From assembly GCF_016612535.1 (NCBI RefSeq), contig NZ_JAENXS010000001.1:2257501-2321500 (forward strand): a stretch of DNA of 64,000 bases. Direction: 5' to 3'. Of the stretch, positions 58,046 through 64,000 are shown piece after piece. The notes under the pieces are model-generated. The model had not been told where the DNA came from. It worked only from the letters and a program-made list of their open reading frames with translations, and ran no database searches. The first letter of the stretch is position 1, and each line of letters opens with the position of its first letter. Made by a program: the position numbers and the translations under genes. This stretch comes from Bradyrhizobium diazoefficiens (GTDB lineage: Bacteria > Pseudomonadota > Alphaproteobacteria > Rhizobiales > Xanthobacteraceae).

Positions 58046-58840
58046 TTACTCGGCGGCTTGTGCCAGCAGCGGCCGGCGCGCCAGCCAGCCATCGATGAAA
58101 TGATCGAGCCAGGCGCGTTCCGCGGCATCGTAGATGGCGCGATCCGCGAAATGGTGATGCCGCTCGCGCGCGCCGGGCGCGCTGAGCCCGTCATAACCGC
58201 GCGTGGTCCAGCAATGCATCATCGCGTAGGTCACGTCAGGATGGAACTGCACGCCGAACGCGTTGCCGGCGCGGAAAGCCTGGATCGGAAAATCATCGCC
58301 TTCGGCGAGCAGCTCAGCACCGACCGGCAGCTCAAAGCCTTCGCGATGCCAGTGATACACCTGCGCCGGCCAATCCGGGCTGAGCGCGTGGCCTGCCGCC
58401 GTCGGGCGGATCGGATAATAGCCGATCTGAGTCAGCGCCTGCGCATGCGGCGCGACCCGTGCGCCGAGCTGCATCGCCAACATCTGCGCGCCTAAGCAGA
58501 TGCCGAGGAACGGCCGCTGTTCGCGGAGGGGAATTTCGATCCAATCGATCTCGCGGCGGATGTAGTCGTCGGGATCGTTGGCGCTCATCGGGCCGCCGAA
58601 GACCACGGCGCCGGCATGCCGGTCGAGCGTATCGGGCAGCGAGTCGCCGAAACGTGGCCTGCGGATGTCGAGGCGATGGCCGAGCGCGCGGAGCGCATTG
58701 CCGACGCGGCCGGGCGTCGAGGATTCCTGGTGCAAGACGATCAGAACCGGCAGGCGAGGTTCGGAGGCGGCCGCGCTTGGCGTCCTTCCGGGGAAGGGCA
58801 CCACTTCTGCGCCACCAAACCTGTCCGTCCGAAACGACAT
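58046..58840 (-). CDS. Class I glutamine amidotransferase family protein
   Basis: A 264-residue class I glutamine amidotransferase domain protein. The nucleophile Cys is in FLGICLGAQMLA (near residue 115), and the catalytic His is in AFGVQFHPDVTYAM. It lacks a partner synthetase domain or neighbour; such proteins hydrolyse glutamine or gamma-glutamyl compounds. ATG 58840. Confidence 0.88.
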   Translation of the reverse strand: MSFRTDRFGGAEVVPFPGRTPSAAASEPRLPVLIVLHQESSTPGRVGNALRALGHRLDIRRPRFGDSLPDTLDRHAGAVVFGGPMSANDPDDYIRREIDWIEIPLREQRPFLGICLGAQMLAMQLGARVAPHAQALTQIGYYPIRPTAAGHALSPDWPAQVYHWHREGFELPVGAELLAEGDDFPIQAFRAGNAFGVQFHPDVTYAMMHCWTTRGYDGLSAPGARERHHHFADRAIYDAAERAWLDHFIDGWLARRPLLAQAAE

Positions 58841-58970
58841 GGCCTCTGCGAGTGCTATCGGTTCAAGTCGCCAGCATAGCTAAGCGATGGTTAACATCGT
58901 GTGAGTTCGCGCACACACGCGCCTGTTAGCAGAGCAAGCTCCGGGCCATTACGGTCGCTGAGGGCCTTGC

Positions 58971-59750
58971 TTAGCGCCTCTGCCGCTGGAACCGGCTGGT
59001 GGCGAACAGGATGAAACCGCGCGGAAAGAATCGCAGCGCGAATGGCACAATCTTGATGCCAAGACCCGGCAGCACTGCCCGTTTGTTCGCCATCAGGCCA
59101 CCATAGCCCTGCCGTGCGACATCGGCGGCCGAGACGTTGAGAAAGGCCGTATCATGCCCTGAGCCAACACCGGCGCGCGCCTGGAATTCGGTCGGCACCG
59201 GACCGGGGCACAGCACGGTGACGCGAACGCCGCGCGGCGCGAGCTCCGCCCGCAACGCCTCGGTAAGCGAAATCACATAGGCCTTGGACGCGTAATAGAC
59301 GGCCATGCCGGGACCCGGCAGGAAGCCCGCAACGGAGCCGACGTTGAGAAGGCCGCCCTTGTTCCTGATGAGCTGATCGGCGAAGCGCAGCGACAGATCG
59401 GTCAGCGCCCGGACGTTGACGTCGACGATGCCGACCTGTTCGTCGCGGTCACGCTCGATGGCATCGCCGAACACGCCGAAGCCGGCATTGTTGACGAGAT
59501 GATCGAGCTCGACATCTTCGGCAGCGAGCGCGGCGGCGATCTTTTCGCCAGCATCAGCTTCCTGGAGATCGCAGGCGATCACGATCGGCTTCTTGCCGCA
59601 CGTGGCGGTGAGCTCGTTCGCAAGCGCCTCGAGTCGGTCGACACGTCGCGCCGTCAGCGCAAGCCGGTGTCCGTTCGCGGCAAACACACGCGCCAGCTCC
59701 GTGCCGATGCCCGCCGAGGCACCAGTGATCAACGTCACCCGCTCAGTCAC
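58971..59750 (-). CDS. Short-chain dehydrogenase/reductase
   Basis: A 259-residue classical SDR: ITGASAGIG (NAD(P) site), NNAGFG, the Ser of VGSVAGFLPG and the YxxxK in MAVYYASKAYV. An arginine-rich segment after the second strand (TARRVDR) suggests NADP. The C-terminus FPRGFILFATSRFQRQRR is basic and may bind the membrane. Start: GTG 59750 (MTERVTLITGASAG). A longer reading from 59849 adds a short repeat (FNSRDFNSSD) with no family similarity. Confidence 0.87.
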   Translation of the reverse strand: MTERVTLITGASAGIGTELARVFAANGHRLALTARRVDRLEALANELTATCGKKPIVIACDLQEADAGEKIAAALAAEDVELDHLVNNAGFGVFGDAIERDRDEQVGIVDVNVRALTDLSLRFADQLIRNKGGLLNVGSVAGFLPGPGMAVYYASKAYVISLTEALRAELAPRGVRVTVLCPGPVPTEFQARAGVGSGHDTAFLNVSAADVARQGYGGLMANKRAVLPGLGIKIVPFALRFFPRGFILFATSRFQRQRR

Positions 59751-60007
59751 GATCCCAGTCTCTGGATCCAAGTCACTTGAATTGAAGTCTCTCGAATTGA
59801 AGTTTTTGGCCGTCAATGCCGGAACGAGAGCATAGGCCGCGCGCGACAAGCAAGCGGCGCTGGCAGCATGGCTGCCTGACGGGGCGACAGGGAGGGCAGG
59901 AAAACCGCGGATTTACAGCGGAATCCGGAACCGGGAGGTCGGGGGGCTACATTAAAGTTTTGTTATGTGATCGGTACAACCGGAAATCATGCCGCGCTGG
60001 CGATAGC

Positions 60008-60496
60008 TCAGCCACCGACGGCGCTGTCCTTGACCTGACCGCCGGCACGGTCCGCAACCGCGTGCTTGAGGTCGATCCGGTCGCGCTGGGAAATTCCGAG
60101 CAGGTCGGAGGCACGCCAGACCACGTTGTCCTCGAACTCGGTCACCTGGCCGTCGGCATAGACCAGCTCCCACATCATCTGCACAATGCGCTTGCGACCT
60201 TCTTCGTCGAGCGAGCGCATGATGACGCTGGTGAAATGATAGAGATCGACCGCCTCGCCTTCGACATGGGTGGCATCTGCGATCAGCCGGTCTGCGGTTC
60301 CCCGATCGAGCCCGAAATGGTTTTCGATGAGGCTATGCAGCTTGCCCTGTTCGGCCTGCGTCGGCTGGCCATCCAGCGAGATCACGTGGACAAGCAGCGC
60401 GGTCGCCGCCAGCCGATAGTCGCTGTCGCCGAAGGCGCGATCCCCGGCATGAGGTGCCACAATCTCGGCGATGAATTGGCGCAGGCCGTCCAGCAT
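60008..60496 (-). CDS. TerB-like (tellurite resistance TerB family) protein
   Basis: A 162-residue all-helical protein with the TerB pattern: ATALLVHVISLDGQPTQAE in the first half and MMWELVYADGQVTEFEDNVVWRASDLLGIS in the second, which carry the two acidic metal-site-like motifs. It is a stand-alone TerB-like protein; a link to tellurite resistance is not shown. ATG 60496. Confidence 0.85.
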   Translation of the reverse strand: MLDGLRQFIAEIVAPHAGDRAFGDSDYRLAATALLVHVISLDGQPTQAEQGKLHSLIENHFGLDRGTADRLIADATHVEGEAVDLYHFTSVIMRSLDEEGRKRIVQMMWELVYADGQVTEFEDNVVWRASDLLGISQRDRIDLKHAVADRAGGQVKDSAVGG

Positions 60497-60629
60497 GAAG
60501 TCCTACCGAAATCGATGAAGCCGCGGGGCGCGGCCGTTACCAGCATTATATGAGCGGTAAACCCAACCGGCGCAACGTGCGTCAGTTCCGCGCGCTGATT
60601 ACGTTTCGGCAATCTGGCGTCAGATGAGA

Positions 60630-62039
60630 CTACGGTATCTCGTACACCACCATCTTGTCGGCGATGCCACGTAGCGCCGCCTGCTTCTGGATCGGCCTGA
60701 TCTCGTGCTGCTTGAGGACTTCGGCGACCGCGGGCGCATCGAGCACCGGGCCTGTGATGTGGATCTCCTGCGCGGTCGAGAGGCTCTGCACGCGGGCGGC
60801 GATGTTGACGGTCTGGCCGAAATAATCCTGGCGCTCGTTCAGCATCACCGCGAGACACGGGCCTTCATGGATGCCGATCTTGACGATGAGATCGGCGGTG
60901 CCGCGCTGCTTGTTGAGCTCGTCCATCGCCGCACGCATCCGTAGGCCCGCGACGATCGCGTGCTCGGGACGCACGAAAGTCGCCATCACGGCATCGCCGA
61001 TCGTCTTCACCACGGCGCCCTTCTCCGACGAGATGATTTCGAGCAGCGCATGGAAATGCGCGCGCACGAGATCGAACGCCGCGAGATCGCCGACGCGCTC
61101 ATAGAGCGCGGTCGAGCCCTTGAGATCGGTGAACAGGAAGGTCAGCGACGTGATCTGGAGCCGCTGGTCGAGACTGAGATTGTCCGCCTTGAAGACATCG
61201 CGAAACGTCTGGTTCGACAGCATCCGCTTGGCGGTGAGGAACGGCTTGCGCTTGCCGATGAGATGATGAAGCGCCTCGGCCGCGATGAACACCGACGGCA
61301 GTACGCGCACGCCGGCCTGGTTCTCCAGCGACAGCCGCAGCGGACCGGGCCGCATCGTGGTGGTCCCGGTCGGGGCCTGCACTCTATTGTACATGATAGC
61401 GAGCTGCTGGCGGTCCTTGGTCGGCTCGCCCTGCACGTCGATGAAGTGGGCGGCGTGCGTCACCGGCTCGAAGATGATGATGAAGTCGTTCGGCAGTTGC
61501 AGCGACATGGTCGCCTTCTCGCCGGCCGGCAGCTCCATCGTATCCAGCGTGACCTCGTTGGCGAGGGTCGCAAACGATTCCTTGTTGAAGTCGACGCCCG
61601 AACTCCAGAACACCTGCCTGAAATAGTCCCACACCGAAAGTGTGTCGGGGTCGTGTGCGGCGATGCGCCGGACGCGCGGATTCACCGTGAAGGAGACCTC
61701 GACCTGATCGTCGACGGACGCCTTGTACCCGCAGGCACAGAGCGCGCAGTGATAGTCATCCGGCTTGAGCGCCTTCAGGGTCGAATGCGCGCCAAGCACG
61801 CCGCCGCATCCCGGGCACAGCACGTTCCAGCCGAGATCGAACAGGCCGAGACGCGCCGAATGCAGGAAGGCCGAGATCGCCCGCTCCTCGTCGAGGCCAT
61901 GCTGCCTGGAGAAGTCGAGGACGTTGACGCGGTTGAGCTCGTGATCCTCGCCGTCCTCGATCAGGCGTGCAATCGCGTCGACCGCCTTGGCATCGGCGGT
62001 CTGCTTCAGAACGGAAAACTGGGCCTGGATGTCGCTCAT
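60630..62039 (-). CDS. Class III nucleotidyl cyclase with N-terminal Cys-rich module
   Basis: A 469-residue soluble protein. Residues 70-105 hold CPGC (75, 78) and CALCAC (98, 101, 103), a probable zinc ribbon; residues 115-275 are a DUF5939-like sensor part. The class III cyclase domain (296-420) has metal ligands Asp305 (FTDLKGS) and Asp349 (TIGDA), adenine-specifying Lys345 and Asp405, and transition-state Asn412 and Arg416 (VNIAAR). All key residues fit an adenylate cyclase. The signal is unknown. Confidence 0.9.
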   Translation of the reverse strand: MSDIQAQFSVLKQTADAKAVDAIARLIEDGEDHELNRVNVLDFSRQHGLDEERAISAFLHSARLGLFDLGWNVLCPGCGGVLGAHSTLKALKPDDYHCALCACGYKASVDDQVEVSFTVNPRVRRIAAHDPDTLSVWDYFRQVFWSSGVDFNKESFATLANEVTLDTMELPAGEKATMSLQLPNDFIIIFEPVTHAAHFIDVQGEPTKDRQQLAIMYNRVQAPTGTTTMRPGPLRLSLENQAGVRVLPSVFIAAEALHHLIGKRKPFLTAKRMLSNQTFRDVFKADNLSLDQRLQITSLTFLFTDLKGSTALYERVGDLAAFDLVRAHFHALLEIISSEKGAVVKTIGDAVMATFVRPEHAIVAGLRMRAAMDELNKQRGTADLIVKIGIHEGPCLAVMLNERQDYFGQTVNIAARVQSLSTAQEIHITGPVLDAPAVAEVLKQHEIRPIQKQAALRGIADKMVVYEIP

Positions 62040-62089
62040 GGCGCAACTCTATCTAGGGCGGATCACGCCAGTGGCCAGACGAATGCCTA

Positions 62090-63457
62090 TCACCGGCGCG
62101 TGATGCGGAACATGGGTGAATGATCCGGTTGGGTCGTGACGACGCCACACGGAATGACCGGCATCGCGTCTGCCAGCTCGACGCGGAACGCACCGATCAG
62201 TCGCGCCAGCGCCAACACCGATTCGGCCTGCGCGAATGGCGCGCCGACGCAGACGCGCGGGCCGGCGCCGAACGGCAGATAAGCGAAACGGTCGGGCGGC
62301 TCTTTCGACATGAAGCGCTTGGGAATGAACGCGTTCGGCTGATCCCAGAGCTTCTCGTGCCGGTGCAGCAGCCAGGGCGCGATCATGATGATGTCGCCCT
62401 TGCTGACCCCTGCTCCGGCCACATTGTCCTTGTCGCGCGCCGCCCGCGCGATCAGGAAGGCCGGCGGATAGAGCCGCATGGTCTCCTCGATCACGGCGCG
62501 GGTGAATTTCTGCCGGTCGATATCGGCAATGCCGTCGAGATGCTCGCCGTGGGTCTCGGAGGCCACCTCCTCCTGCGCGTCCGGATCGAGTGCGAGCAGA
62601 TAGAGCGCCCAGAACAGCGCGGTCGCCGTGGTCTCGTGACCTGCGAGAATCATGGTTGCGACTTCGTCGACGAGCTGCTCGTCGGAAAAACCCTTGCCGG
62701 TCTCGGGGTCGCGCGCCTTATCCATAAGATCGAACAGATCGCTCGGCGGCGCACCGTCCTTCTTTCCCGCCGCACGCCGCTCGGCGATCAGCATCGCGAC
62801 GAATTCGGTCCAGCGGGTGCGAAAGCGCGCGCGAGCACGATCCATCGGTGTCGGCCAGGATACCGGCAGCACCATGTCGAGAAAGTAGGGGCGTCCGAGC
62901 CGCTCGCCATATTCCATGACGAAGTTGCGCAGGGTCGGGCCGTGCCGGTCCATGCCGAACGAGAACATCGTGCGCCCGGCGATCTCCAGCGTCATGCGCT
63001 GCATGATCTCGCGCAGATCGACCGGCTCGTTTCTGCGTGCATCCAGCTTCGCAATGGTCTCGTCGAGCACCGCCGTCATGTGCGGCACGAGATTGGCGGT
63101 GGCGCGCGGCGTGAAGGCGGGTGCGAGCGTCCGGCGCTGATGCGTCCAGGCGTGGCCTTCGGCGAGCAGGAGACCTTCGCCGAGCACGGGACGCAGCATG
63201 CGAATGCCCGCCGGCGTCCGCGTGTAGTTTTCGTAATTGCTGAGCAGCACGTGCCGGATCGCGTCCGGCTGGTTCAGGATGAGGCTCTTGTGCAGGAAGA
63301 AGCGACCCTGGATGATCTCTTCCTCATAGGCGCGCTGCCCCCAAGTGGCGATCATGTTCTGCCTGATCACCGCAAGCCGGCCGAAGAACGACATGTTGTC
63401 CGGCGCGCGCGGCGGGGTCGGGGGGATGACGGGCCGACGCACGCTGGCGATGTTCAT
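62090..63457 (-). CDS. Cytochrome P450
   Basis: A 455-residue P450 monooxygenase. Heme-ligand Cys403 is in FGAGPRVCVG, the ExxR motif in VIEETMRLYPP, and the I-helix oxygen-binding motif AGHETTA near residue 280. No membrane anchor is evident. The closest family resemblance is to bacterial fatty-acid/terpenoid P450s, but the substrate is open. GGGAGAAAG precedes ATG 63457. No ferredoxin or reductase gene is adjacent. Confidence 0.93.
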   Translation of the reverse strand: MNIASVRRPVIPPTPPRAPDNMSFFGRLAVIRQNMIATWGQRAYEEEIIQGRFFLHKSLILNQPDAIRHVLLSNYENYTRTPAGIRMLRPVLGEGLLLAEGHAWTHQRRTLAPAFTPRATANLVPHMTAVLDETIAKLDARRNEPVDLREIMQRMTLEIAGRTMFSFGMDRHGPTLRNFVMEYGERLGRPYFLDMVLPVSWPTPMDRARARFRTRWTEFVAMLIAERRAAGKKDGAPPSDLFDLMDKARDPETGKGFSDEQLVDEVATMILAGHETTATALFWALYLLALDPDAQEEVASETHGEHLDGIADIDRQKFTRAVIEETMRLYPPAFLIARAARDKDNVAGAGVSKGDIIMIAPWLLHRHEKLWDQPNAFIPKRFMSKEPPDRFAYLPFGAGPRVCVGAPFAQAESVLALARLIGAFRVELADAMPVIPCGVVTTQPDHSPMFRITRR

Positions 63458-63492
63458 GGCTTTCTCCCGCAGATCTGGCGCAGGGCAAATAG

Positions 63493-64000
63493 CTAGTAAG
63501 TCAGTTCGGCAACCGCAATCCTGTTCTCGGAGGCAGGCCAGGCGCGTGCCACAATTCGTTCCTCGTTGAACTCTGCCACGACGCTGCGACCGACCTCGCT
63601 GGCCGGAAGGCGCAGGGTCGCTGCCGCATCCGTGGGCACGCCCGGATGGACGTCGGCGGGCTCCTGGCCGTCGAACAGGACGGTGTCGCGCGGCAGGCCG
63701 AAATAGCCGCGTGGGCGCGACATGATTAGCACCGCGCCAGCATCCCTGTCCGCTGGAATGAACGGGCGCGCAGCGCGCAAATGCACGACATCGGAGGAGC
63801 GCGGGAAGGGCGAGCGATAGAAATGCGTCGTCGGCGCGTCCGATGAGGTCAGGACGATTTCGAGCGGCCAGGTGGACTCGACTTCGGCCGGGCCCCAACG
63901 ACCGTCAGCACCCGTCGTCGAGCGATGCACGATATCGCCCCTGCGTTCCCCGCTCTCGCGGTCGACATGGTGGATCTCCACCACCGCGCCGGCCACGGGG
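63493..64000 (-). CDS. Partial protein with beta-sandwich (carboxypeptidase-regulatory-like) C-terminus
   Basis: The last 168 or so codons of a gene running off the right edge. The visible part is beta-rich: AGAVVEIHHVDRESGERR, TGADGRWGP and a terminal VVAEFNEERIVARAWPASEN. The early part fits a carboxypeptidase-regulatory-like fold. It may be the C-terminal domain of a secreted hydrolase, but the catalytic part is outside the window, so no function is claimed. It ends 35 bases before the P450 start, so the two may be cotranscribed. Confidence 0.55.
   Translation of the reverse strand, partial: PVAGAVVEIHHVDRESGERRGDIVHRSTTGADGRWGPAEVESTWPLEIVLTSSDAPTTHFYRSPFPRSSDVVHLRAARPFIPADRDAGAVLIMSRPRGYFGLPRDTVLFDGQEPADVHPGVPTDAAATLRLPASEVGRSVVAEFNEERIVARAWPASENRIAVAELTY

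Overview
The window is a GC-rich, densely packed chromosomal segment of an alphaproteobacterium, most likely Bradyrhizobium or a close relative in the Nitrobacteraceae. The reasons are a malonyl-CoA synthase of the Rhodopseudomonas palustris MatB type, the doubled glnK-amtB loci, an SdhCDAB order with proteobacterial-type anchors, typical Bradyrhizobiaceae families (IalB-like, TAXI, PhoD, DCC, YkvA, TerB-like), and several families of palindromic intergenic repeats. It looks like core chromosome: no transposase, phage gene, CRISPR array or rRNA was seen.

Left part (1-8 kb): a GFA-family protein and a secreted caspase-like protein, then two separate glnK-amtB ammonium-sensing/transport pairs on the minus strand. 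The first pair has a good sigma-54 promoter. Between the pairs lie a ClpP paralogue, an ArsR-SRPBCC operon with a 13-bp-arm operator, and a short relic of a third amtB 3' end. 8-16 kb: a GYF-domain membrane protein with internal repeats, TesB thioesterase, a UbiH-type hydroxylase, Trm112-like protein, a TetR regulator with a divergent membrane-protein target and paired operators, a PepSY/cytochrome b561 pair, a Lon-N-domain protein with a YbbN/CnoX-type thioredoxin, and tRNA-Gly.

16-31 kb: a lower-GC two-gene module with an AbiEii-like nucleotidyltransferase, an epimerase, a PQQ-type sugar dehydrogenase followed by a dihaem cytochrome c, an SDR divergent from matB, a TauE/SafE exporter, the complete succinate dehydrogenase operon sdhCDAB, and an orphan hybrid histidine kinase followed by an FkbM methyltransferase. 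31-46 kb: a proline-rich small protein, a Pro/Ala-rich OmpA protein, argG, a PAP2 phosphatase, rlmN with two tandem paralogous membrane proteins, IalB, a DECR-like SDR, a quinone oxidoreductase, YkvA, pterin dehydratase, a TAXI protein, PhoD, a response regulator and a Crp/Fnr regulator.

46-64 kb: typA, a flavin amine oxidase, a four-gene overlapping operon (hydrolase, DUF2269, NAD-binding/DoxX fusion, DCC), a GNAT gene with a perfect CtrA-type box upstream, ppa, a yggT-DUF167-folD operon, tRNA-Ala, a crotonase-fold protein without the usual catalytic glutamates, a glutamine amidotransferase, an SDR, a TerB-like protein, a class III cyclase with an N-terminal Cys-rich module, a cytochrome P450 and a gene cut by the right edge.

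The genes fall into recognisable functional units: nitrogen sensing (glnK/amtB), respiration (sdhCDAB, cytochromes), C1/folate metabolism (folD), and several small regulator-target pairs whose operators can be read from the DNA. I did not find a large unknown system. The most unusual items are the amtB relic, the two autoregulatory operator arrangements, the AbiEii-like module, the CtrA box, and proteins with altered active sites.
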